Source of the DNA: Cherax quadricarinatus
Taxonomy: Eukaryota; Arthropoda; Malacostraca; Decapoda; Parastacidae
Assembly (NCBI RefSeq): GCF_038502225.1
Contig: NC_091312.1
Span: forward strand, 25,957,911-26,021,910
Direction: 5' to 3'
Length of the DNA: 64,000 nucleotides
The position numbers were made by a program, and so were the translations under genes. Shown in pieces: positions 26,898 through 37,395 of this stretch. The notes beneath the pieces are model-generated. The model saw nothing but the letters and a program-made list of their open reading frames with translations. It was not told the DNA's origin and did no database searches. The stretch's first letter is position 1. Every line of letters starts with the position of its first letter.

Positions 26898-26953
<56 letters not shown>
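26805..26953. repeat. Two (GT)n microsatellites flanking a LINE tail fragment
   Basis: (GT)n at 26805-26852 and 26900-26953. The 47 bp between them ('actcacctagttgaggttgc' followed by 'ctcctggcccc') are the 3' end of a second CR1-like family, also seen at 35455-35520 and in reverse at 61676-61712. Confidence 0.93.
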
Positions 26954-26955
<2 letters not shown>

Positions 26956-27440
26956 ACGAGCGTCAGGAAACGGAGGAGTATTTAAAAAAAACCAGAGAGT
27001 AGTATTAGGAAAACTCAGGCATTTAGAAAAAGATCAGAAAGTCCTAAGAAGATCTGAGATAAGTGTCAGGGAACGGCTAGGAATAGAAGCCAAGGAGAAT
27101 GATTTGTGTTAGGAAACGCAGCCTCGGTAACTTTATAGTTCTGTTCAGAGATCGCGGAGAGCAGTTTAACGAACGTCCAGGAGTTCTCAAACTAAAGAGA
27201 ACTGGTAGGGACATCGATGTTCACAAACCGCAAAGAAAAGTATTAGAAACGTCCCAGTGTTTATAGGGAGCCAGAGTATTGTTATTGGTTCACTGAGACG
27301 CAGTGGACCTCCTCCAATTTATATTCAAGCTAAGGAAACTATGAAGGTAAAAATATGTCTTCTCCAATACCCCACTAACTGTTTTTTTTCTGGGGGGGGG
27401 GGTGAGGTTGAGATATTCAAGTTTGATATTGTTTGTTTCT
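26954..27440. other. No recognisable feature
   Basis: A-rich, then a G-tract near 27390. No gene or repeat recognised. Confidence 0.45.
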
Positions 27441-27637
27441 AGCTGTTGTTGGTAGTGAATCACTACACCAGCTGCTGTTGGTAGTGAATCACTACACCAG
27501 CTGTTGTTGGTAGTGAATCACTACACCAGCTGTTGTTGGTAGTGAATCACTACACCAGCTGTTGTTGGTAGTGAATCACTACACCAGCTGTTGTTGGTAG
27601 TGAATCACTACACCAGCTGTTGTTGGTAGTGAATCAG
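27441..27637. repeat. 29-bp minisatellite, six units plus a partial (array G)
   Basis: Units start at 27441, 27470, 27499, 27528, 27557, 27586 and 27615 (partial), and contain 'agctgttgttggtag'. Each carries a near-perfect dyad, GTAGTGAATCACTAC (7-bp arms, one central base). The unit length and the GTAGTG/CACTAC arms are shared with array A, though the rest differs. Confidence 0.96.
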
Positions 27638-28060
27638 TTGAGAACACACCTTTTGAACAACATCAAACTTAAAGTGTGGATGTATTATAGAATATGAATT
27701 TCCTTCATGATAACTAGAAAATGACTTTTCTGATTGGCTTTAAACTTTCAAACTTGGTACATCTTAATGGAAGACTAGAATTGATTTCGAGTTTTGCAAG
27801 TGTAAATTTTCCATTTTTATTGAAGAATTTGGGCATGTCCCTTCTGAATACCCTCAAATCTTCAATGTTGGTACTTAATCGCATTAAAAACTTGCGCCAC
27901 ACACTGCACCATTCCTTTCGTGTGTATCGAGGTGCAGGGGTCTGGTTTATGGGAAATAGGGGATACCTTATTCGCGGCGTGCAGCGACCGAAGCACATCT
28001 CGTAGTCTAGTCTCTGGTGTTTTACATTATTACTGTGCTGCTGTACAGCCACTGTAGGCC
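27638..28060. other. Unrecognised DNA with a 132-codon open frame (minus, 27714-28112)
   Basis: The minus-strand frame codes for a basic, Phe/Leu-rich sequence without a domain, signal peptide or homology that I recognise. It may be chance. No neighbour suggests a function. Confidence 0.25.
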
Positions 28061-28074
28061 AGCTGAGTGGATCA

Positions 28075-28260
28075 GCCTCAGTAGTGGGAAGCCACTGGAC
28101 TTGGCAGCTCAAAGAAGTGGATAGCCACTGGAATGGCGAAGCCTTTCGAAAGGAAAGTCACTGAACTGGGGAAGCTTCAGGAGTGGGAAGCTTCAGGAGT
28201 GGGAAGCCTCTGGAGTGGAAGTCCTCCGAAGTGGAAGGCCTCTGAAATTTATAGCGTCTG
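28075..28260. repeat. Degenerate 15-16-bp tandem repeat
   Basis: Repeats of 'gaagcttcaggagtgg' and variants ('gaagcctctggagtgg', 'aagtcctccgaagtgg') with increasing divergence to both sides. Confidence 0.7.
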
Positions 28261-28679
28261 GAGTAGAAGGACCCTCGAGTGCTTTTCCCAAAACTAATTT
28301 GCAAATGGTTGTTGAACACACTTAGACTCGCTTTACCGAGACAAAGTGTTTGTTGCCCTCCAAGCACTGCAGAAAATCTCATTCATTGCCTGGTCTTCTT
28401 TTACCAGACGATTTTAATTTCCGGACAATTTGTAATTTTTAAATGAAGGGACCGATTTCTCAAAACTCTGGGAGCTCTTATCGCTGCAGCAGGAGGGCGG
28501 GTGGGTGTGTTAGGGAAAGAAGGTGGATGTGGGTGAGCAGGTGTGGGTGGTTGCTATTAGTAAGTGGTAGAGAGTGTGTCTGGGCTTCAGTTGTCAACAG
28601 ATTTCACTGTCTACTTGATCGTATTGTCTTGACACTGATGGTAAAAATATTGTGAATAGGTTACCTAAAGTTACTTGAA

Positions 28680-29690
28680 AGTTATTTGGAAACGATTTCG
28701 GGCTGCACCGCTTTGTCCCACATCAGGTCTCCAGCCTAATCAACCTGGCTGTTCGTGCTAGCCACACGCAGTCCAACACAGGTATTGCAGCCCGGCTCAT
28801 GGAGAACTAATTGGAGAAACTTAATGAGTTCCCTCCTGAAGCTAACTACTGAGTTTGCTGATAATTCCTCCTATGCCCAGTATACATAAGGAGGATTACC
28901 AACAGACCCCTGACTGTCTTCAAGAAGACACTGGACAGGCACCTAAAATTAATGCCTGACCAGACGGGCTGTGGTTTATACGTCGGTCTACGTGCGGCCA
29001 GCAGTAACACTCTCGTTGAGTAGACCCTGATCCACCACGAGGCCTGGTCACGGACTGGGCCTCGGGGTCGTTGGCCCCTGAAAACCCTGTCAAGGTATAC
29101 TCCAGGTATGTATGAATAGAGGATTTGAAAAAGTCTTGGTCCCATTACACCTACCGAGTTTTTTCTTAGTGTAGTCATTGTAATCTTCCTTTCCATTGGT
29201 GGTATTTTGCACCATCTGCGGAGCCTCTTACCTTCGCATGGAGTAATTTCGGTGTGTAGATTTGAAACCAATTCCTATCGAATGTCCCAGGGGTAAATTG
29301 TGATGTCTCTCTTTCTCACCTATATTCCAGGAAGTACAGTTGGAGCGACTTCAAGAGGTCTCAATAATTTAGGTGTTCGACTGAATTTAAACGAGTAGTG
29401 GAGGTTCTCTGTACATTCTGTACTTGTGTAATTTCACTCTCCTTAAATGGGACTATTGTTCATCTATATATCAGTAGAATAACCTAAAGTGTATCATCAC
29501 TGATGTGGCATCTTTTGTTTTGAAAGTTCTGGTTATCCAGCCTACAAGTTTTCATGTATGTGGTACCAACACGACTGTGATTTTGTAAATGTTACATAAT
29601 GTGATGTTATCACTCCTGCGTCTCTTACATTTCTCTTCCCTCTACTGCAGTGGTCTTCACACTACCATCGTTACACATTTCATTTAATTA
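28680..29690 (-). mobile_element. Older minus-strand LINE fragment (CR1-like family), interrupted
   Basis: Minus-strand matches at 28680-28880 (tail with 'gcagcccggct') and at 29110-29600 (coding for GLVSNLHTEITPCE-like, KRLRRWCKIPPME and GPRLFQIL segments, then upstream RT sequence). A plus-strand tail at 28883-29108 lies between them. Confidence 0.75.
28883..29108 (+). mobile_element. LINE tail inserted in opposite orientation in the older copy
   Basis: Plus-strand 'ggattaccaacagacccctg' to the tail 'actccaggtatg', coding for PDQTGCGLYVGLRAASSNTLV-type sequence. It breaks an older minus copy at the homologous site, making an inverted repeat ('attcctcctatg' / 'cataaggaggatt'). Confidence 0.75.
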
Positions 29691-29845
29691 TTCTTCTGTG
29701 AGACTGACGCAATGTGTTTCTCAACCAGTCACAGTCTCCTCTACATAAGTTTGGGAAGTAGTACTGATTTTTTTCCTGATCCCTTCAAGATGTGCAAAAG
29801 TCAGTGGCATGATCTCTTTCTTCTTTGTTGTAGCAACATTTCTAC

Positions 29846-29890
29846 CTGGAGGGTATTCCGGGGAGCAACGCCCCCGCGGCCGGGTCCACT
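29846..29890 (-). mobile_element. Minimal LINE 3' end (about 45 bp)
   Basis: 'acctggagggtattccgggg' followed by 'caacgcccccgcggcc', the extreme 3' end of the CR1-like family only. Confidence 0.75.
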
Positions 29891-29922
29891 CTTTCTTGCC
29901 TGTATTGATATTCTGCTTTGAT

Positions 29923-29936
29923 TTCTCTCTCTCTCT

Positions 29937-29995
<59 letters not shown>
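29923..29995. repeat. (CT)n(TA)n microsatellite
   Basis: Eight CT units followed by about 28 TA units, directly left of the TIR element. The second TIR element also lies in (TA)n. Confidence 0.96.
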
Positions 29996-29998
<3 letters not shown>

Positions 29999-30107
29999 AT
30001 TATGACTAATTTTTTTTAAACGATTAACACATTAGACAATATGTTAACGTAAAAATTAATAATTTTGTACCAAAAGAACCTTAGAAAACATTTATTAATT
30101 TTTATTA

Positions 30108-31554
30108 GCATACTGGCCGATTCCCACCAAGGCAGGGTGACCCGAAAAAGAAAAACTTTCACCATCATTCACTCCATCACTGTCTTGCCAGAAGGGTGCT
30201 TTACACTAGTTTTTAAACTGCAACATTAACACCCCTCCTTCAGAGTGCAGGCACTGTACTTCCCATCTCCAGGACTCAAGTCCGGCCTGCCGGTTTCCCT
30301 GAACCCCTTCATAAATGTTACTTTGCTCACACTCCAACAGCACGTCAAGTATTAAAAACCATTTGTCTCCATTCACTATCAAACACGCTCACGCATGCCT
30401 GCTGGAAGTCCAAGCCCCTCGCACACAAAACCTCCTTTACCCCCTCCCTCCAACCTTTCCAGGCCGACCCCTACCCCGCCTTCCTTCCACTACAGACTGA
30501 TACACTCTTGAAGTCATTCTGTTTCGCTCCATTCTCTCTACATGTCCGAACCACCTCAACAACCCTTCCTCAGCCCTCTGGACAACAGTTTTGGTAATCC
30601 CGCACCTCCTCCTAACTTCCAAACTACGAATTCTCTGCATTATATTCACACCACACATTGCCCTCAGACATGACATCTCCACTGCCTCCAGCCTTCTCCT
30701 CGCTGCAACATTCATCACCCATGCTTCACACCCATATAAGAGTGTTGGTAAAACTATACTCTCATACATTCCCCTCTTTGCTTCAAAGGACAAAGTTCTT
30801 TGTCTCCACAGACTCCTAAGTGCACCGCTCACCCTTTTCCCCTCATCAATTCTATGATTCACCTCATCTTTCATAGACCCATCCGCTGACACGTCCACTC
30901 CCAAATATCTGGATACATTCACCTCCTCCATACTCTCTCCCTCCAATCTGATATCCAATCTTTCATCACCTAATCTTTTTGTTATCCTCATTACCTTACT
31001 CTTTCCTGTATTCACTTTTAATTTTCTTCTTTTGCACACCCAACCAAATTCATCCACCAATCTCTGCAACTTCTCTTCAGAATCTCCCAAGAGCACAGTG
31101 TCATCAGCAAAGAGCAACTGTGACAACTCCCACTTTGTGTGATTCTTTATCTTTTAACTCCACGCCTCTTGTCAAGACCCTCGCATTTACTTCTCTTACA
31201 ACCCCATCTATAAATATATTAAACAACCACGGTGACATCACACATCCTTGTCTAAGGCCTACTTTTACTGGGAAATAATCTCCCTCTTTCCTACATACTC
31301 TAACTTGAGCCTCACTATCCTCATAAAAACTCTTCACTGCTTTCAGTAACCTACCTCCTACACCATACACCTGCAACATCTGCCACATTGCATCCCTATC
31401 CACCATGTCATACGCCTTTTCCAAATCCATAATTGCCACAAAAACCTCTTTAGCCTTATCTAAATACTGTTCACTTATATGTTTCACTGTAAACACCTGG
31501 TCCACACACCCCGTACCTTTCCTGAAGCCTCCTTGTTCATTTGCTATCCTATTC
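30108..31554 (-). mobile_element. 5'-truncated RTE-type LINE
   Basis: Minus-strand element with the second half of the RT and a 3' UTR beginning near 30437. The 3' end 'actggccgattcccaccaa' region abuts TTATTA, and TTATTA is found again at the 5' truncation point, giving a candidate 6-bp target duplication (30102-30107 and 31555-31560) within the TIR element. Confidence 0.85.
30437..31505 (-). pseudogene. RTE-type reverse transcriptase, partial and frameshifted
   Basis: The 5' block (31505-31104) codes for VFVAIMDLEKAYDMVDRD and GLRQGCVMSPWLFNIFIDG, RT motifs of the RTE clade. A frameshift near 31125 separates it from the second block (31126-30437), which begins LLFADDTVLLG with the catalytic Asp pair, continues with GYLGV-like SRYLGVDVSADG and LYGCEAW, and ends with a basic RRGRGRPG. 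The N-terminal endonuclease is missing because the copy is 5'-truncated. A second, more decayed copy of the same family is at 54175-57692. Confidence 0.87.
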
Positions 31555-31779
31555 TTATTATAACAAGCGCAATTTAATTTAACCTAATCGAACTAAATAT
31601 ATTTTTTACAAGTTAACAATAATTTAATAATAAACGAAGACAATGAAATATTTCTTTTTCGTTAGATTCAGAACGAGTTATCCCAAATTATTGCATACAG
31701 AAATTTCGCTTCCCTTATTCGGCAAGAAATGCGTTGCTATTTAAGCCAAAATAGCAAGTTTTACTTATTTGGCACGACA

Positions 31780-32010
31780 TACACAGCAAGTTTTTTTTTC
31801 TCTTTTTGGTTTAACATCGCCGAGTTGAAATGTTGACTCAGTCAATTTGGGTTTATTATTTTTTCCTCTGAGAGTGTGCTGACGATCCTAACAGATTACT
31901 ACACAAACAGCAAAGTTATACTTCACGATATTGTTGTCACTCTTTCCTGGTTGTTTCCCGCGGATGTCTGACGCTACAAGCTTGTGTACACACATGTCGC
32001 TGCCCTTCAC
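31780..32010. other. No recognisable feature
   Basis: AT-rich DNA between the TIR element and the next array. Confidence 0.45.
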
Positions 32011-32628
32011 GAGGGAGGGCAGATACGTCAAACAACGAGGGCAGATACGTCAAACAACGAGGGCAGATACGTCAGACAACGAGGGAGGGCAGATACGTCA
32101 AACAACGAGGGAGGGCAGATTCGTCAAACAACGAGGGAGGGCAGACACGTCAAACAACGAGGACAGATACGTCATACAACGAGGGCAGATACGTCAAACA
32201 ACGAGGGCAGATACGTCAAACAATGAGGGAGGGCAGATACGTCAAACAACGAGGGAGGGCAGATACGTCAAACAACGAGGACAGATACGTCATACAACGA
32301 GGGCAGATACGTCAAACAACGAGGGCAGATACGTCAAACAATGAGGGAGGGCAGATACGTCAGACAACGAGGAAGGGCAGATTCGTCAGACAACGAGGAA
32401 GGGCAGATTCGTCAGACAACGAGGAAGGGCAGATTCGTCAGACAACGAGGAAGGGCAGATTCGTCAGACAACGAGGAAGGGCAGATTCGTCAGACAACGA
32501 GGAAGGGCAGATTCGTCAGACAACGAGGAAGGGCAGATTCGTCAGACAACGAGGAAGGGCAGATTCGTCAGACAACGAGGAAGGGCAGATTCGTCAGACA
32601 ACGAGGAAGGGCAGATTCGTCAGACAAG
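32011..32628. repeat. 22/26-bp minisatellite (array H)
   Basis: The left half mixes 22-bp ('gagggcagatacgtcaaaca') and 26-bp units (with an extra 'ggga'). The right half from about 32363 is a uniform run of 26-bp 'gaggaagggcagattcgtca' units. The 4-bp insertion thus became fixed in the expanded part. Confidence 0.95.
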
Positions 32629-33504
32629 GGAGGGAAAATTTAAAATCCAAAATATTCAATAAATATTTAACCCGGTAAGAGAGGCGGGCAAAACGCTCTG
32701 TGGCCCAGACAGGACGCCAGCCTTGGTAAAAAAAAAAAAAAATTCCCGAAGATATTTTGAGAAACAAGTCAAGAGTAGCGGCGCTCGCAAGCCCCAGAAA
32801 ACTATCCCGACGTCAGGAAGAAAATGTGAGGTGGACCAAGTTCAGGTTTCATTTTTTTTATTTTCATTTTATAGTTCCTTTTTTCTTTACGTTTTCGCAT
32901 TTATACATTGAGTAATACATTTTATAACATTATTATCAAAACCAAGCGTTAATAAACCCACTGTTCTGTTACGGAGCGGTGCAGTCCCATTACGGATTCT
33001 TGGGAGATTTTGACTTTGGTAATTTACCAAAAAAAAAAAAAAAAGTAATTTTAAGTGATATCTAATGACTGGGAACGGGTATTTATCGAAGGGGGGGGGG
33101 CGGGACTCTATCGGAAGGGGTATCTTTAGGCTGGAAATAATTAATCAACATAATTAACTTTGGAATTTAAAAAAAAATCGTAACGGGAGTCTTAGTACTG
33201 GGGAAACAATAATATTTCTGTTAAGTTCTAGTTGTTGAAGTCCTGAGAAGTGATTCAACAAGTCTTTATATCCTTTACTCATTACGCCACTTGAAACTAT
33301 GATTACTGGAAATATTTGGCTTGTAGCTCGCAACCAAAAGAACCGGGATTCGATTACCACATAATACGAGTAAAGTGGGCAAGTCTCCTAACACCTGCTA
33401 TTCCTGTTCATTTTACAAAATATACGTAGATAGTTGATCGGTTTTTGGTCGCATATTGGGAATGACAAATTCTTAATATTCATCTTAATTTTGTTCTTAA
33501 TCAT
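32629..33504. other. No gene recognised
   Basis: AT-rich, with A14-15 tracts near 32727 and 33030 and G9 near 33092. No open frame or repeat that I can support. Confidence 0.45.
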
Positions 33505-33997
33505 GATCCTCCTCATCTTGATCCTCCTCATCTTGATCCTCCTCATCTTGATCCTCCTCATCTTGATCCTCCTCATCTTGATCCTCCTCATCTTGATCCT
33601 CCTCATCTTGATCCTCCTCATCTTGATCCTCCTCATCTTGATCCTCCTCATCTTGATCCTCCTCATCTTGATCCTCCTCATCTTGATCCTCCTCATCTTG
33701 ATCCTCCTCATCTTGATCCTCCTCATCTTGATCCTCCTCATCTTGATCCTCCTCATCTTGATCCTCCTCATCTTGATCCTCCTCATCTTGATCCTCCTCA
33801 TCTTGATCCTCCTCATCTTGATCCTCCTCATCTTGATCCTCCTCATCTTGATCCTCCTCATCTTGATCCTCCTCATCTTGATCCTCCTCATCTTGATCCT
33901 CCTCATCTTGATCCTCCTCATCTTGATCCTCCTCATCTTGATCCTCCTCATCTTGATCCTCCTCATCTTGATCCTCCTCATCTTGATCCTCTTCGTG
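33505..33997. repeat. Perfect 15-bp repeat, 32 units plus a partial (array I)
   Basis: Unit 'gatcctcctcatctt', with 32 identical copies at 33505-33984. As 15 is a multiple of three, both strands stay open: Leu/Ile-rich (LILLI) on plus and basic (KMRRI) on minus. These are consequences of the repeat. The absence of any substitution suggests very recent expansion, or an assembly that collapsed or copied the unit. Confidence 0.98.
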
Positions 33998-35320
33998 TAC
34001 TTACTCTGGCACTTGGGTAATGTTGGCTCCAGCATCCGGAATGCAAGTGTGTTTACGATGCTGTCAAGTCCCGCTACAAAATTCTGCCGTGATAAAATCT
34101 TGAGAACATCCAAGAGGAAAAAAAAAACCTTACTGTGTAAACAACAGCTGTCACCAAATCACTGCATAAAAGCACCGCTTAGGTAAACTTATGCAACACT
34201 AGCGCACTTAAAAGTGACTTCCATATCGATGATTGGTTCATTAGGTTCAAAATCTATCAACTTTAAGGTCATATAAAGTTGCATATCACTTGTACATTAC
34301 TAGTTAAGTGTGTTTTAATCCCTAAATTTTAAGTGAATTCGTACTGAGATGTGCACTGTATATTCATTACTTCTTTCAGGACATACACATCAATACGCTA
34401 AAAAGTGCTTATTAAATTTTAATTATACCTGAATTAGAATGGCCCGCACGGATTTAGAGTTTAATGTGAATGCAGCAATTATGTATTTAGATGTTTGCTT
34501 TTAAGTAACACAGGTACAAAATTGTCAGACAACACTGATCACCTTGTTAAAAAAAATCTAGCAGTGACCTCTCATTGGAAGATAAGATGTGATAACTACG
34601 AGTGAGAATGACATGTGAAAATCCAAATGGGAAACATTTCTGAACCCAGCAAGAGGGAGAACAGAGGCAGCAATATTATACGAGGAGACAAGGTTGATAT
34701 TGGCAGAGGCGACGATGAGAAAATCTCTGAAAATGAGAAAGTCTAAATTTATTAAAAATAATGATATACGAAGAATATTATTCTCTTTTTAACCGAAAAT
34801 AAGTGATAGCAAAAGGGTAATTACACACGCACATACAGACACGCAGATCCAACCACGTTCACACGAGCGCGCACACATGCCAAAAAGCGTGCATGAAACA
34901 CTTTTAAAAATATCTGTGCACACAAACACCCACGCATTATACACTTACTAAATCTAACATATGTACATAGAAAAACACTCGCTCTCACATCCAGTTCCCA
35001 CTAAAACCTAGCTTCCAACCACAAGAAAAGAGAACAGCCTGGCCATGGCAAAGATTAAAGGATAGCGTTCAATTAGGTCATGGAAGGGTATTGGTCTTTT
35101 CCCGAACTCGCTGTTGGCCTGGATGGGTCGAGGGAAAGTGCAGAAGCTCTCTTGTGACCATTGCTGCCTTGAACGGGTCGAAGGAGAGTCTGAGTGTCGC
35201 TCAGGGACTGTTGTTGTCCTAGAGAGTCGGAACACAAGGCGGACCATCTCGTTCTTTTTACACCTGCACTGTTCCCACGTCTACATCCAGCACGCTTTGT
35301 AACAGACTCTTTTCCACGGT
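33998..35320. other. No gene recognised
   Basis: AT-rich DNA with a CA-rich stretch at 34820-34980. Nothing supportable. Confidence 0.45.
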
Positions 35321-35454
35321 GATTATTAGATCACAAGCAGCGGTTGGTCCTAGGGAAGTGACAGGCCAAATGGTTGCTCCAGACGAGCGACGTTTTACAC
35401 AACCCGTGGGTGTTTGGACGTGGGTTTTCCACAGGAAGTATCACTATAACGCGA

Positions 35455-36330
35455 TTTTCTGTAGATTGAGAATAGATCGAGTCCTAGCTCCTGGCCCCGC
35501 CTCTTCACTGGTCGCTACAAGGTCACTCTCCCTGAACCGTGAGCTTTATCATACCTCTGCTTAAAGTTATGTATGGATCCTGCCTCCACTACATCGCTTC
35601 CCAAACTATTCCACTTCCTGACTACTCTGGCTGAAGAAATACTTCCAAACATTCCTGTGATTCATCTGTGTCTTCAACTTCCAAATGTGTCCCCTTGTTG
35701 TTGTCTCCCATCTCTGGAACATCCTGTCTTTGTCCACCTTGTCAATTCCTCTCAGTATTTTGCATGTCGTTATCATGTCCCCCTCTCTCTCCTGTCCTCC
35801 AGTGTCAGGTTGATTTCCCTCAACCTCTCCTCGTAGGACATACCCCTTAGCTCTGGGACTAGTATTGTTGCAAACCTTTGCACTTTCTCTAGTTTCTTTA
35901 CGTGCTTGGCTAGGTGTGGGTTCCAAACTGGTGCCGCATACTCCAATATGGGCCTAACGTACACGGTGTACAGGGTCCTGAACGATTCCTTAAGGTGTCG
36001 GAATGCTGTTCCGAGGTTTGCTAGGCGCCCATATGCTGCAGCAGTTATTTGGTTGATGTGCGCTTCAGGAGATGTGCCTGGTGTTATACTCACCAAGATC
36101 TTTTTCCTTGAGTGAGGTTTGTAGTCTCTGGCCCCCTAGACTGTACTCCGTCTGCGGTCTTCTTCGCCCTTCCCCAATCTTCACGACTTTGCGCTTGGTG
36201 GGGTTGAACTCCAGGAGCCAATTGCTGGACCAGGTCTGCAGCCTGTCCAGATCCCTTTGTAGTTCTGTCTGGTCTTCGATCGAATGAATTCTTCTCATGA
36301 ACTTCACGTCATCTGCAAACAGTGACACTT
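35455..36330 (-). mobile_element. 5'-truncated LINE of a second CR1-like family
   Basis: Minus-strand element whose 3' tail lies near 35455-35540 ('ctcctggccccgcctc'). It is cut at 36330 by a (GA)n tract immediately upstream of the catalytic motif. Tail fragments of the same family occur at 26852-26898 and 61676-61712. Confidence 0.85.
35606..36328 (-). pseudogene. CR1-like RT C-terminal half, frameshifted
   Basis: Begins SLFADDVKF (catalytic Asp pair) and continues LDRLQTWSSNWLLEFNPTK. A one-base deletion near 36095, after KEKDLG, shifts the frame. The second block then has AAAYGRLANLGTAFRHL, VRPILEYAAPVWNPHL and VPELRGMSYEERLREINL, a standard CR1-type thumb region. The N-terminal endonuclease and RT fingers are missing. 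Confidence 0.85.
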
Positions 36331-36331
36331 C

Positions 36332-36358
36332 GTAGAGAGAGAGAGAGAGAGAGAGAGA
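36332..36358. repeat. (GA)n microsatellite
   Basis: About 13 GA units at the truncated end of the CR1-like element. Confidence 0.95.
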
Positions 36359-36410
36359 GTGTATTTGTATTTTAGACAGCCTTGGATATAATGTCAGATG
36401 AGTTATGTAT

Positions 36411-36577
36411 AGATTATTATAATCATGGGGAAGCGCTAAACCCGTAGAATTATACAGCGCATGGGGGTGGGGAATGGAAGGTATTCAGGCTCAATTCATG
36501 GAACTGGAGCACAGATCCAATTCCCTAGATCAAGAGTCCCTCACCAGCATCAAGGAACCTCCCTTGAGGGGACTTAC
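36411..36577 (-). mobile_element. SINE-like element with (AAT)n tail, copy 1
   Basis: On the plus strand it starts 'gattattataatcatgggga', then 'agcgctaaacccgtag' and 'ggaactggagcacagatcc'. It is the inverse of 39985-40160. The (TAA)-type end suggests a retroelement tail. No clear tRNA promoter was seen. Confidence 0.7.
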
Positions 36578-36704
36578 GTATAGAACAATAAGGCAAAGGC
36601 TATGAAGCCTAGAAAAAATGACAGGGTGGTACTGTGAACTTTCAAAACAAGAGAAACATTGTTCGTGATAACCCTATTCAAATCACTTTCTCTCTGGTTT
36701 AGAT

Positions 36705-36757
36705 TATTATTATAATCAAAAAGTAGCGCTAAGCCACAAGGGCTATACAGCGCTCTG
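36705..36757 (-). mobile_element. SINE-like element, tail fragment
   Basis: 'attattattataatcaaaaa' then 'gtagcgctaagccacaaggg'. Only the (AAT)n end of the family is present. Confidence 0.6.
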
Positions 36758-37194
36758 GTTTAGATTATTGTGTTGACAGCTCCACTCAAGGCAGGAACGA
36801 TATCCGACTGAGTAGGTGTGATTATTTGCTGTCCATACGGAGCCAATAAATCATTCAGACTGCTGGGAATACCTCACAGCATTTGGAATGCTTGCTTGTT
36901 CTCTTCCTCTCTCTCTCTTCCTTTAGTATTAAATCTAGACTTCCATAAAATCGAACTGGAGTGAAGGATAAGAATATAGGAGGAAGTGGAGCCGAGAGAT
37001 TAATTAAAAAACTCTAAACCGGTCACAGGTATTCTATTCCTCATTTATGTTAATGTCTGTTTTTTATTTTAGGAGCATTTAATGAGGATCTATTGTGCGC
37101 TGGTAATATAGGAATGAAATATATTAAAGATAGGTAGGAGGATGGCGAGTGAGGAAAAGACTGTATAAAGGCGAGGCTTACCACCTACACGCCT
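36758..37194. other. No recognisable feature
   Basis: No gene or repeat identified in this stretch. Confidence 0.4.
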
Positions 37195-37395
37195 ACCTGT
37201 TGAGGGTTTAGGGGGGTCATCGCCCTCAGCGGGATAGTAAAAGACCAGGACTCCTTGTTGATGAGCTAATCAATCGGGTTAACGTGTCGGCCGCACACAG
37301 TTCACTGGACCCCAGTCCAGCAGAGCAGGAAATGTCTGCAGAAACTTGTCAAGTTTCCGCTTGAAGACAGATTGGGGCTGTTGATTGAGGTTTAG
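37195..37395 (-). mobile_element. Tail of another CR1-like LINE
   Basis: The layout ('acctgttgagggttta', 'gggggtcatcgccctcagcg', then a 'cttgaagacagattggggct' segment) parallels the ORF2 tail and 3' UTR of the main family but the sequence is clearly different, so it is likely a sister family. Only the last 200 bp are visible. Confidence 0.6.

Larger units (their letters stand above)
29996..31779. mobile_element. TIR element (MITE-like) copy 1, disrupted by an RTE LINE
   Basis: Left part 29996-30107 (alignable from 'ttaacgtaaaaatt' on; the left TIR is lost) and right part 31555-31779, ending in TATTTGGCACGACA. This TIR differs by one base from the perfect TIR of copy 2 (TATTCGGCACGACA). Without the LINE the element would be about 340 bp with no coding capacity, as in a MITE. 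Confidence 0.75.

Noticed and set aside
27714..28112. Possible host gene (132-residue minus frame)
   Set aside because: No recognisable domain, splice pattern or supporting neighbour; length is within chance expectation for this amount of DNA.
33434..34186. Hydrophobic LILLI-repeat membrane protein (plus) or basic KMRRI protein (minus)
   Set aside because: Both are translations of a perfect 15-bp microsatellite-like array with no conserved flanks.
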